From Pseudomonas rhizophila (GTDB lineage: Bacteria; Pseudomonadota; Gammaproteobacteria; Pseudomonadales; Pseudomonadaceae): a stretch of 64,000 bases of DNA. The notes under the pieces were generated by a model. It was not told where the DNA came from, searched no databases, and saw only the letters and a program-made list of their open reading frames with translations. The position numbers and the translations under genes were made by a program. The stretch is from the NCBI RefSeq assembly GCF_003033885.1, contig NZ_CP024081.1:744999-808998 (forward strand). The letters are read 5' to 3'. Shown here in pieces: positions 8,833 through 16,870 of this stretch. Each line of letters starts with the position of its first letter. Position 1 is the first letter of the stretch.

Positions 8833-9564
8833 ATGCGTTTGATCCAGATGTTCACCGCCGCCGCCATTGCGTTGGCCAGTACTGTTGCCATCGCCGACGA
8901 CGCGGCCGACAAGGCTATCCGCAAGAGCCTGGAAAACCTTCAGATGGAGGTGCCGATCGAAACCATCACCGCCAGCCCCATGTCCGGCCTGTATGAAGTC
9001 AAGCTCCAGGGCAGCCGCGTGCTCTACGCCAGCGCCGACGGTCAGTACATCGTCCAGGGCAACCTGTTCGAGCTCAAGGATGGCAAGCCAGTCAACCTCA
9101 CCGAGAAGACCGAACGCCAGGGCATTTCCAAGCTGATCAACGGTATTCCTGTTGCCGAAACCGTGGTTTACCCGGCGGTCGGTGAAACCAAGTCCCACAT
9201 CACCGTGTTCACCGACACCACCTGCCCGTATTGCCACAAGCTGCACGCCGAAGTGCCGGAGCTGAACAAGCGCGGCATCGAAGTGCGCTATGTGGCGTTT
9301 CCGCGCCAGGGCCTGGGTTCACCGGGTGATGAGCAGTTGCAGGCGGTCTGGTGCTCCAAGGACAAAAAAGCGGCCATGGACAAGATGGTCGATGGCAAGG
9401 AAATCAAGGCCGCCAAGTGCGAAAACCCGGTTTCCAAGCAGTTCGCCCTCGGTCAGTCCATCGGTGTGAACGGTACGCCGGCCATCGTTTTGGCGGACGG
9501 CCAGGTGATTCCGGGCTACCAGCCGGCGCCACAAGTCGCCAAACTGGCCCTTGGCGCCAAATGA
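8833..9564 (+). CDS. dsbC: Thiol:disulfide interchange protein DsbC
   Basis: Periplasmic disulfide isomerase, 243 residues. A Sec signal peptide (1-21, ending in VAIA-DD) is followed by an N-terminal dimerisation domain (about 25-85) and a thioredoxin-fold domain with the active site C131-P-Y-C134 in TDTTCPYCHKLH; the E. coli enzyme has CGYC at this site. The cis-proline region GVNGTPAIVLADG (about 215) is intact. ATG 8833 is chosen because AGGAG lies 5 nt upstream and the signal peptide begins there; the frame is open further upstream but non-homologous. It lies between xerD and hom. Confidence 0.94.
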   Translation: MRLIQMFTAAAIALASTVAIADDAADKAIRKSLENLQMEVPIETITASPMSGLYEVKLQGSRVLYASADGQYIVQGNLFELKDGKPVNLTEKTERQGISKLINGIPVAETVVYPAVGETKSHITVFTDTTCPYCHKLHAEVPELNKRGIEVRYVAFPRQGLGSPGDEQLQAVWCSKDKKAAMDKMVDGKEIKAAKCENPVSKQFALGQSIGVNGTPAIVLADGQVIPGYQPAPQVAKLALGAK

Positions 9565-9656
9565 TCATGGGCAGTGCGTTTATGAAGATCTCGGCTCGGC
9601 GAAAACCTTCGTCGGGCCGTTAAACACAAAGTCGCGTTGCTGCGCGGCTGTATTTC

Positions 9657-9690
9657 ACGGCCGACCTTGCGTCGGCCGTTTCATGGGGAG
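9657..9690 (+). promoter_or_regulatory. Hairpin directly before the hom ribosome binding site
   Basis: ACGGCCGAC (9657-9665) pairs perfectly with GTCGGCCGT (9671-9679) across a 5-nt loop; GGGGAG (9685-9690) follows 5 nt later. It may be the dsbC terminator, although its T-run is short (TT-C), or a structure that modulates hom translation. Confidence 0.45.
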
Positions 9691-9696
9691 TCAAGA

Positions 9697-11001
9697 GTGA
9701 ATCCGGTCAAAGTAGGCATCTGTGGGTTAGGTACCGTCGGTGGCGGCACCTTCAACGTACTTCAGCGCAACGCCGAGGAAATTGCTCGTCGTGCCGGGCG
9801 TGGAATCGAAGTGGCACAAATTGCCATGCGCACGCCAAAGCCTCAGTTCCAGACGACCGGTATTGCGATTACCAACGATGTCTTCGAAGTGGCCACGAAC
9901 CCTGAGATCGACATCGTCATAGAGCTGATGGGCGGCTATACCGTTGCCCGCGAGCTGGTACTCAAGGCCATCGAGAATGGCAAGCATGTGGTCACCGCGA
10001 ACAAGGCGCTTATCGCTGTTCACGGTAATGAGATTTTCGCCAAGGCGCGGGAAAAGGGCGTGATCGTTGCGTTCGAAGCCGCCGTGGCCGGTGGCATTCC
10101 GGTGATCAAGGCGATTCGTGAAGGCCTTTCGGCCAACCGCATCAACTGGGTCGCCGGGATCATCAACGGCACCGGGAACTTCATTCTCACCGAGATGCGC
10201 GAAAAGGGTCGCACCTTCGAAGACGTGCTCGCCGAGGCCCAGGCCCTGGGTTACGCAGAAGCCGATCCGACCTTTGACGTGGAAGGCATCGACGCGGCGC
10301 ACAAGCTGACGATCCTGGCGTCCATCGCCTTTGGTATTCCGCTGCAATTCGACAAGGCCTACACCGAAGGCATCACCAAGCTGACCACTGCTGACGTGAA
10401 CTACGCTGAAGCCTTGGGCTACCGCATCAAGCACCTGGGCGTAGCCCGTAGCACGGCCAGTGGCATTGAGCTGCGCGTGCACCCGACCTTGATCCCGGCC
10501 GATCGCCTGATCGCCAACGTCAACGGTGTGATGAACGCTGTGATGGTCAACGGCGACGCCGCGGGCTCCACGCTGTTCTACGGCGCTGGCGCCGGCATGG
10601 AACCGACCGCTTCCTCGGTGGTGGCCGACCTGGTGGATGTGGTGCGTGCGATGACCTCCGACCCGGAGAACCGTGTGCCGCACCTGGCTTTCCAGCCGGA
10701 CTCGCTGTCGGATCATCCGATTCTTCCGATCGAAGCATGCGAAAGTGCCTACTACCTGCGTATCCAGGCCAAGGACCACCCAGGGGTACTGGCTCAGGTG
10801 GCGAGCATCCTTTCGGAGCGTGGTATCAACATCGAGTCGATCATGCAGAAGGAAGTCGAGGAACACGATGGCCTGGTGCCGATGATCCTGCTGACCCACC
10901 GAGTGGTCGAGCAGCGCATCAACGACGCGATCACCGCGTTGGAGGCTCTCCAGGGCGTCGTCGGGCCGGTGGTCCGTATCCGCGTCGAACACTTGAACTG
11001 A
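9697..11001 (+). CDS. hom: Homoserine dehydrogenase
   Basis: Reduces aspartate semialdehyde to homoserine with NAD(P)H, the branch point to threonine and methionine. 434 residues: N-terminal Rossmann domain (GICGLGTVGGG, residues 7-17), catalytic domain (about 130-310; GIINGTGNFILTEM, YAEADPTFDVEGIDAAHKL) and a C-terminal ACT domain (about 350-430; HPGVLAQVASILSERGINIESI) that should give feedback control by threonine. The GTG at 9697 with GGGGAG 6 nt upstream fixes the start. thrC follows after 103 bp, so the pair supplies threonine synthesis; the kinase step (thrB/thrH) is not here. Confidence 0.97.
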   Translation: MNPVKVGICGLGTVGGGTFNVLQRNAEEIARRAGRGIEVAQIAMRTPKPQFQTTGIAITNDVFEVATNPEIDIVIELMGGYTVARELVLKAIENGKHVVTANKALIAVHGNEIFAKAREKGVIVAFEAAVAGGIPVIKAIREGLSANRINWVAGIINGTGNFILTEMREKGRTFEDVLAEAQALGYAEADPTFDVEGIDAAHKLTILASIAFGIPLQFDKAYTEGITKLTTADVNYAEALGYRIKHLGVARSTASGIELRVHPTLIPADRLIANVNGVMNAVMVNGDAAGSTLFYGAGAGMEPTASSVVADLVDVVRAMTSDPENRVPHLAFQPDSLSDHPILPIEACESAYYLRIQAKDHPGVLAQVASILSERGINIESIMQKEVEEHDGLVPMILLTHRVVEQRINDAITALEALQGVVGPVVRIRVEHLN

Positions 11002-11002
11002 A

Positions 11003-11084
11003 GCAGCTACAAGCGACGAGCTGCACGCTACAAGTTAAAAGCAACCCCGCTTTACTTGTAGCTTTCAGCTCGTAGCTTGCAGCT
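11003..11084. repeat. Imperfect inverted repeat of the 'agctacaagc' type
   Basis: GCAGCTACAAGC, then GACGAGCTG and CTACAAGT, are mirrored by ACTTGTAGC, CAGCTCG and TAGCTTGCAGC around an 18-nt centre. This is a repeat type different from the REPIN doublets in the window. It occupies most of the hom-thrC spacer, so it would form a large hairpin in a hom-thrC transcript. Confidence 0.75.
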
Positions 11085-11104
11085 CAAACCAAAGGTTTGC
11101 CCCT

Positions 11105-12514
11105 ATGCGCTATATCAGCACCCGCGGCCAGGCACCGGCCCTGAATTTCGAAGATGTCCTGCTGGCCGGCCTGGCCACGGACGGCGGCCTCTATGTGCCG
11201 GAAAACCTGCCGCGTTTCACTCAGGAAGAGATCGCCTCCTGGGCCGGCTTGCCGTATCACGAACTGGCCTTCCGGGTCATGCGCCCGTTTGTCACCGGCA
11301 GCATCCCGGACGCCGACTTCAAGAAAATCCTGGAAGAGACCTATGGCGTCTTTTCCCACAACGCCATCGCGCCGTTGCGTCAGCTCAACGGTAACGAATG
11401 GGTGATGGAGCTGTTCCACGGCCCGACCCTGGCTTTCAAGGACTTCGCCCTGCAATTGCTCGGTCGTCTGCTGGACTACGTGCTGCAAAAGCGTGGCGAG
11501 CGTGTCGTGATTGTCGGTGCCACTTCCGGCGATACCGGTTCGGCCGCCATCGAAGGCTGCAAGCATTGCGAGAACGTCGACATCTTCATCCTGCACCCGC
11601 ACAACCGTGTCTCGGAAGTGCAGCGTCGGCAGATGACGACGATTTTCGGCGATAACATCCATAACATCGCCATCGAAGGCAACTTCGATGACTGCCAGGA
11701 AATGGTCAAGGCCAGTTTTGCCGACCAGAGCTTCCTCAAAGGTACGCGGCTGGTCGCAGTGAACTCGATCAACTGGGCGCGGATCATGGCCCAGATCGTT
11801 TATTACTTCCACGCGGCCCTGCAACTGGGCGGCCCGGCCCGTTCGGTATCGTTCTCGGTGCCTACGGGTAACTTCGGCGATATCTTTGCCGGTTATCTGG
11901 CGCGCAACATGGGGCTGCCGATCAACCAGTTGATCGTCGCCACCAACCGCAACGACATCCTGCACCGCTTCATGAGCGGCAACCAGTACGTCAAGGAAAC
12001 CCTGCACGCTACGCTGTCGCCGTCCATGGACATCATGGTGTCGTCGAACTTCGAGCGCTTGCTGTTCGACCTGCACGGTCGCAATGGCGCGGCAATTGCC
12101 GGCCTGATGGACAGCTTCCGGCAGGGCGGTGGTTTCAGCGTCGAGCCTGAGCGCTGGACCGAAGCGCGCAAGCTGTTTGACTCCCTGGCGGTGGATGATG
12201 CGCAAACCTGCGAGACCATTGCCGAGGTGTTCGAGCAGAGCGGTGAATTGCTCGATCCACATACGGCCATCGGTGTGAGAGCCGCTCGTGAGTGCCGTCG
12301 CAGTCTGGACATTCCGATGGTGATCCTGGGCACTGCTCATCCGGTCAAGTTTCCGGAAGCGGTGGAGAAGGCCGGTGTAGGAAAAGCGCTCGAACTACCC
12401 GCACATCTTTCTGATTTGTTTGAGCGAGATGAGCGTTGCACCGTGTTGCCCAATGACTTGAAAGCCGTGCAGGCCTTTGTCAGTCAGCATGGCAACCGCG
12501 GCAAGCCTCTCTGA
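11105..12514 (+). CDS. thrC: Threonine synthase
   Basis: PLP enzyme that converts O-phosphohomoserine to threonine. 469 residues, the length of the long bacterial/fungal class. The N-terminus MRYISTRGQAPALNFEDVLLAGLATDGGLYVPE is characteristic. The PLP lysine is K112 in HGPTLAFKDFALQLLG and the phosphate-binding loop is GATSGDTGSAAIEG (about 138-151). It lies downstream of hom and is followed by an intrinsic terminator. Confidence 0.97.
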   Translation: MRYISTRGQAPALNFEDVLLAGLATDGGLYVPENLPRFTQEEIASWAGLPYHELAFRVMRPFVTGSIPDADFKKILEETYGVFSHNAIAPLRQLNGNEWVMELFHGPTLAFKDFALQLLGRLLDYVLQKRGERVVIVGATSGDTGSAAIEGCKHCENVDIFILHPHNRVSEVQRRQMTTIFGDNIHNIAIEGNFDDCQEMVKASFADQSFLKGTRLVAVNSINWARIMAQIVYYFHAALQLGGPARSVSFSVPTGNFGDIFAGYLARNMGLPINQLIVATNRNDILHRFMSGNQYVKETLHATLSPSMDIMVSSNFERLLFDLHGRNGAAIAGLMDSFRQGGGFSVEPERWTEARKLFDSLAVDDAQTCETIAEVFEQSGELLDPHTAIGVRAARECRRSLDIPMVILGTAHPVKFPEAVEKAGVGKALELPAHLSDLFERDERCTVLPNDLKAVQAFVSQHGNRGKPL

Positions 12515-12537
12515 GCGCTGAAACCTGTCACATTTTG

Positions 12538-12566
12538 AAGCCCGTCTCCTGACGGGCTTTCTTGTT
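12538..12566 (+). terminator. Rho-independent terminator after thrC
   Basis: AAGCCCGTC / GACGGGCTT stem with TCCT loop, then TTCTTGTTT. Confidence 0.85.
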
Positions 12567-12628
12567 TCTGCATGCCAAACTGATCGGGTTTTCGCCCTTG
12601 GAGGGACGGGCGAGTAATCTCGAAGGAT

Positions 12629-14005
12629 ATGCAGATGTTGTTTTTTATCAGACGCAAACCAGCCCTGGGCTGGATGATGGGCCTGGTCCTGGTGTTTTGG
12701 ACACTGGGGGTGGACGCCGCACAGTTGGCGACCTACGAAACGCCACCGTTCGGCCCCGGCGAACGGTTGGTGCTGGATCCGCAGGAATTGAAATGGATCG
12801 AGCAAAACCCGCAGGTCATCGTGGCCTCGATGCAGTTTCCGTTGTACCTGTTCAAGAATGAGCATGGGCAGTGGAACGGCCTGAACAACGACATTCTCCA
12901 GCGTATTGCGCGCATGACAGGCCTTGAGTTTGTGCATCGGGAGTCGTTCTCCCCTGAACAATTACTGGCGATGCTGGAAAACGCAGAGGCCGACATGACG
13001 ACCACGCTGGCGATGAACGACGAACGCAGGGATTTTCTGAGCTTCAGCCACGCCTTTGGCGGTTCCGGCTGGGTATTCGTCGGGCGCGACGGGGAGTCCG
13101 TCCCCGATTCGCTGGAGCAGCTCAATGGCAAGATCCTGGCATTGCCGGCACGGCATGCATTGGAGGCGCAGATCCGGCGCGACTACCCGGCCATCGAGTT
13201 GCGCACGGTCAAGACTTACGGGGAAGCGAGGGCCCTGGTGGAGAGCCGGGAGGCCCACGCCACCATTGAAAACGAAACCGGGGTGCACCTTTATCCGGCG
13301 GGACAGTTGCGTGTAGGAAGAAGTCTGGAGGGCAAGTGGGAACCGGATTATCTGGCTGTACGTCAGGATCTGCTCCCATTGCTGAGTATTCTGAACAAGG
13401 CGCTGGAAGCTTTTCCGGCCGAAGAAATGCGGGCGCTGCGTTCCAAATGGATGGCCGGTATCGCCCCTGGCCAGGCGCCATCGGTCTGGTTGCGGATTTC
13501 CCGCTGGGGTTATTGGTGTGTGACGGTGGTCGTGTTGTTCGCTCTGCTGTCCCTGCTCTGGAACCGCCGCCTGCAGATACAAATCGACCAGCGCCTCAAG
13601 GCCGAGGCTGTCCTCAATGATCAGTTGATGCTCCAGAGGGCCTTGATGGATGCCATTCCCGATCCGATCTTCATTCGTGACCTGGAAGGGCGCCTGATCA
13701 TGTGCAACAAGAGTTACGAAGAGCAGTTCGCGACGCGCTTTGAAAAGTTGCGGGGGACCCGGCTGACGGATTCCGCGGTGTTCCCGCCGGCGACTGCCGA
13801 GCTGCTGCATGGAGAGGTCATGGAGCAACTGCGAACCGGCCAGTCCCGGTTCGTCGATCGTCAACTGATGTTCAGGAGTGGATTACGCAAAATCTATCAT
13901 TGGTCGGTGCCTTTTTATGGGGCCGATGGGCAGTTGCGCGGTTTGCTGGGAGGCTGGATCGATGTCGGGCGCCGGTGGAACCGCGCTGAGCCATTGCTGG
14001 CTTGA
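12629..14005 (+). CDS. BvgS-like periplasmic-binding/PAS protein without a kinase domain
   Basis: 458 residues. A signal anchor (about 10-30) leads to a periplasmic SBP_bac_3 (Venus-flytrap) domain (about 45-275; typical segments MTTTLAMNDERRDFLSFS and ATIENETGVHLYPAGQLRVG), one transmembrane helix (about 288-310, CVTVVVLFALLSLLW), a short linker and a PAS domain (about 335-445; RALMDAIPDPIFIRDLEGRLIMCNKSYEEQFA, ending GLLGGWIDV). In BvgS/EvgS-type sensors this architecture continues into HisKA, HATPase and receiver domains; here the frame stops 12 residues after the PAS end. No kinase or receiver motif is seen in any frame before the next gene. It may be a truncated sensor or a kinase-less binding protein. 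Confidence 0.75.
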   Translation: MQMLFFIRRKPALGWMMGLVLVFWTLGVDAAQLATYETPPFGPGERLVLDPQELKWIEQNPQVIVASMQFPLYLFKNEHGQWNGLNNDILQRIARMTGLEFVHRESFSPEQLLAMLENAEADMTTTLAMNDERRDFLSFSHAFGGSGWVFVGRDGESVPDSLEQLNGKILALPARHALEAQIRRDYPAIELRTVKTYGEARALVESREAHATIENETGVHLYPAGQLRVGRSLEGKWEPDYLAVRQDLLPLLSILNKALEAFPAEEMRALRSKWMAGIAPGQAPSVWLRISRWGYWCVTVVVLFALLSLLWNRRLQIQIDQRLKAEAVLNDQLMLQRALMDAIPDPIFIRDLEGRLIMCNKSYEEQFATRFEKLRGTRLTDSAVFPPATAELLHGEVMEQLRTGQSRFVDRQLMFRSGLRKIYHWSVPFYGADGQLRGLLGGWIDVGRRWNRAEPLLA

Positions 14006-14190
14006 TGCAGGCTGCTCGTGAGGAAATTTCTTCAAGCGGTAGCTGTTGTTTGCCTGTCATATTGGACGCGCATGCTCGGTTCAACGGCTTCGAGGTGTAC
14101 CGGCTCGGTATGCGAACGAACTTTCTGCTGCGGCCCACGGTCATTTACTGTGAACAAGCAGTTGTTTTCGGACTATTGAAGGGTGAGCGA

Positions 14191-14478
14191 ATGGAAAGTA
14201 TCAGCCTATTGCTGGGTGAGGCTTTGAGCCCGTATCAGGTGACGCTGACTCCCTCTGGCGCCAGGGGCGAGTGTCTGGTAACGCTGAAGAATGCCTCCGG
14301 GGCCATCATGGTCGAACGTATGTTCAACCAAGCGCAATTGACCGACAGACGCCAACTGACGGACGTGGTCGATGGCCTGCACCGCGACGTGCTGATTGCC
14401 GAGGGCCGGCTTGAGCCCTGTGTGATCGCGGCGCTGCGTAATCTGGCACGTGACAAGGTGATGGCTCTCCCAAATTGA
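14191..14478 (+). CDS. DUF3509 domain protein
   Basis: 95-residue protein of a family largely confined to Pseudomonas, with no known function. The characteristic pattern ALSPYQVTLTPSGARGECLV, then VVDGLHRDVLIAEGRL, is complete. The ATG at 14191 is preferred: a GGGTGAG ribosome binding site lies just upstream and the known family starts with MESIS-like sequence. The open frame back to 14002 has no family similarity. A terminator follows at 14594. Confidence 0.85.
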   Translation: MESISLLLGEALSPYQVTLTPSGARGECLVTLKNASGAIMVERMFNQAQLTDRRQLTDVVDGLHRDVLIAEGRLEPCVIAALRNLARDKVMALPN

Positions 14479-14593
14479 ACACTATTTCGTGGGAACCTTC
14501 CTACGTCCTGATGAGTCAGACCCTTTACCAGCAAGATCAAGCATTGTGCTCCGGTGCTTGTCGCTTGTTGTACGGACCTGAATGGTCGCGTTT

Positions 14594-14632
14594 AACCCCG
14601 AGTTGTCTCCCCACTTCTCGGGGTTTCTTTTT
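14594..14632 (+). terminator. Rho-independent terminator after the DUF3509 gene
   Basis: AACCCCGAG (14594-14602) pairs with CTCGGGGTT (14617-14625), 14-nt loop, followed by TCTTTTTG. The 332-bp spacer 14479-14810 contains this and the next repeat. Confidence 0.82.
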
Positions 14633-14684
14633 GCCCGGCGTTTAAGGTTTTAGCGTGCTCTGGCGCTGAGCGATGCCGAACCCT

Positions 14685-14773
14685 TGTGGGAGCGAGCCTG
14701 CTCGCGATTGCGGTGTGTCAGTCAATATCAAGTCGACTGAACCGACGCTATCGCGAGCAGGCTCGCTCCCACA
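14685..14773. repeat. REPIN-like doublet (type A)
   Basis: Inverted pair of the TGTGGGAGCGAGCCTGCTCG unit with a spacer of about 40 bp, between convergent genes. Confidence 0.88.
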
Positions 14774-14810
14774 GTTGATCTTCAGTGGCCACAGACTTTC
14801 GTTCACCGCA

Positions 14811-16010
14811 TCAAATGGCGCCGTCGATGCGCAGTTGGGCGATCTGCTGTGCATCATAGCCAAGCTCGCCTAGCACTTGGGCATTGTGCTCACCCAGCGT
14901 CGGTCCCACCCATTCAGAGGTGCCCGGTGTGTCGGAGAGTTTCGGTACGATGCCCGGCATCTTGAACGCCTTGCCGTCCGGCAGCTTGGCCTGGAGAAAC
15001 ATTTCCCGGGCCAGGAACTGCGGATCGCTGAACATATCTTCGGCGCTGAAAATCCGGCTGGCCGGCACTCCCGCCTGGTTCAAATGCTCGATAACGGTAT
15101 CGAGCGGGAGTGAATTGACCCAGCGATCGATGACCCCGTAAAGCTCATCGCGGCGGCTGTCGCGCCCGTCATTGCTGGCCAGTTGCGGGTCATTGGCCAG
15201 ATCCTCACGGCCGATGACCTGCATGAAGCGCTTGAAGATCGCGTCGCCGTTGGCGCCAATCTGCACGTGCTTGCCATCGGCACTGGTGTGGATCGACGAC
15301 GGGGTGATGCCGGGCATGATGTTGCCGGTGCGCTCACGGATGAAACCGAACACATCGAACTCCGGCACCATGCTTTCCATCATGGCGAAAATCGCCTCGT
15401 ACAGCGCCACATCCACCACTTGCCCGGTTCCGCCGTTGACCTCGCGATGACGCAGCGCCATCAGTGCGCCAATCACGCCCCAGAGGGCGGCAATCGAATC
15501 GCCGATGGATATGCCGGTGCGCACCGGTGGCCGGTCTTCGAACCCGGTGATGTAACGCAGGCCGCCCATGGACTCGCCCACTGCGCCAAACCCGGGCTGA
15601 TCTTTCATCGGCCCGGTCTGACCGAAGCCCGAGAGCCGCACCATGACCAGCTTCGGGTTCAGCGCATGCAATACATCCCAGCCCAGGCCGAGCTTTTCCA
15701 ACACGCCGGGGCGAAAGTTCTCGATCAGGATGTCGGCTTCGCCGATCAGCTTTTTCAGAATCGCCAGACCTTCGGGGTGCTTGAGGTTCAGGGTCAGGGA
15801 TTTCTTGTTCCGCGCCTGGACGAACCACCACAAGGACGTGCCTTCATACAGCTTGCGCCATTTACGTAACGGGTCGCCGCCATCGGGCGATTCGACCTTG
15901 ATCACCTCGGCACCGAATTCACCGCAGATCCGCGAGGCAAAAGGTCCGGCGATCAAGGTGCCGAGTTCGATGACTTTGACGCCCGCAAGGGGTTTGGCAG
16001 TAAGCGACAT
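14811..16010 (-). CDS. CaiB/BaiF family (class III) CoA-transferase
   Basis: 399-residue member of the class III CoA-transferases, which move CoA between carboxylic acids via an enzyme-bound aspartyl intermediate. Recognised by VIELGTLIAGPFASRICGEFGAEVIKVE at the N-terminus, SLTLNLKHPEG, LIENFRPGVLEKLGLG and the segment GTGQVVDVALYEAIFAMMESM, whose Asp (about residue 200) matches the catalytic position. Substrate unknown; relatives include succinyl-CoA:glutarate and formyl-CoA transferases. AGGATCC lies before the ATG. It stands alone, divergent from yaeQ. In many genomes glutarate-type enzymes sit near glutaryl-CoA dehydrogenase, which is absent here. Confidence 0.88.
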   Translation of the reverse strand: MSLTAKPLAGVKVIELGTLIAGPFASRICGEFGAEVIKVESPDGGDPLRKWRKLYEGTSLWWFVQARNKKSLTLNLKHPEGLAILKKLIGEADILIENFRPGVLEKLGLGWDVLHALNPKLVMVRLSGFGQTGPMKDQPGFGAVGESMGGLRYITGFEDRPPVRTGISIGDSIAALWGVIGALMALRHREVNGGTGQVVDVALYEAIFAMMESMVPEFDVFGFIRERTGNIMPGITPSSIHTSADGKHVQIGANGDAIFKRFMQVIGREDLANDPQLASNDGRDSRRDELYGVIDRWVNSLPLDTVIEHLNQAGVPASRIFSAEDMFSDPQFLAREMFLQAKLPDGKAFKMPGIVPKLSDTPGTSEWVGPTLGEHNAQVLGELGYDAQQIAQLRIDGAI

Positions 16011-16156
16011 GACGGATCCTGTAGAACAAAGGCAGAACGAAAGAGCGTTTTATCATAGGCCGGCGTCAGTCGCCGCAGGTTGATGGTCGGCAATTCGTGG
16101 AATGCCCGCCTCATCGGTTAGACTTGCCGCCTTTCCTCGTATCAAGAAGCCCGTTC

Positions 16157-16699
16157 ATGGCCCAGCCGTCCACGACCTATAAGTTTGAACTGAACCTCAC
16201 CGACCTCGACCGCAGTGTGTACGAGAACGTGAAGCAGACCATCGCCCGTCATCCTTCGGAAACCGAAGAACGCATGACCGTGCGCCTGTTGGCCTACGCT
16301 TTCTGGTACAACGAGCTGCTGGCATTTGGCCGAGGTCTGTCGGATGTCGATGAACCTGCGCTGTGGGAAAAAAGCCTGGATGACCGTGTGCTGCACTGGA
16401 TCGAAGTGGGCCAGCCCGACGCCGACCGCCTGACCTGGTGCTCGCGCCGCACCGAACGCACCAGCCTGCTGGCCTACGGCAGCCTGCGAGTCTGGGAAGG
16501 CAAGGTGATCCCGGCGGTAAAGAACCTCAAGAACGTCAACATCGCCGCCGTGCCCCAGGAAGTGCTGGAGACGCTCGCTAAGGACATGCCCCGCGTGATC
16601 AAGTGGGATGTGATGATCAGCGAGGGGACGATTTTCGTGACCGATGATCGCGGCCAGCATGAAGTCCAGTTGCAATGGTTGCTGGGTGAGCGCGGCTGA
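16157..16699 (+). CDS. YaeQ family protein
   Basis: 180 residues, the usual length for YaeQ, a PD-(D/E)XK-like fold protein of unclear role (E. coli YaeQ was first linked to suppression of RfaH loss). Recognised by YKFELNLTDLDRSVYE, PSETEERMTVRLLAYAFWYNE and DRLTWCSRRTERTSLLAYGS. ATG 16157 is chosen because the family starts with MA-x-x-ATIYKF-like sequence; the frame is open upstream to 16097 without similarity. Placed just before recJ, separated by a repeat. Confidence 0.9.
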   Translation: MAQPSTTYKFELNLTDLDRSVYENVKQTIARHPSETEERMTVRLLAYAFWYNELLAFGRGLSDVDEPALWEKSLDDRVLHWIEVGQPDADRLTWCSRRTERTSLLAYGSLRVWEGKVIPAVKNLKNVNIAAVPQEVLETLAKDMPRVIKWDVMISEGTIFVTDDRGQHEVQLQWLLGERG

Positions 16700-16727
16700 G
16701 CCATTGACCCGGTATTGAGTGAGCCAT

Positions 16728-16815
16728 TGTGGTAGCGGGCTTGCTCGCGAAGGCGGCAGATCAGTTTGCATTGATGTTGAATGTGCCGCCGCTTTCGCGA
16801 GCAAGCCCGCTCCCA
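16728..16815. repeat. REPIN-like doublet (variant type A')
   Basis: Inverted pair of TGTGGTAGCGGGCTTGCTCG-CGAA; the arms read GCGGGCTTGC rather than GCGAGCCTGC, so this is a sequence variant of the main type. Confidence 0.85.
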
Positions 16816-16870
16816 CCCAAGCTTTCCTTGCCACTACCTTCACGATTTCCAGAGAAAACTTTGTCACCCC

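Noticed and set aside
9565..9656. Leader peptide for attenuation of hom
   Set aside because: The only short frame (about 18 codons ending at 9623) has no Thr/Ile-rich stretch.
14002..14190. A remnant of the missing kinase domain after the BvgS-like gene
   Set aside because: All three forward frames were read and none shows HisKA, HATPase or receiver motifs; the open frame here is just the upstream extension of the DUF3509 frame.
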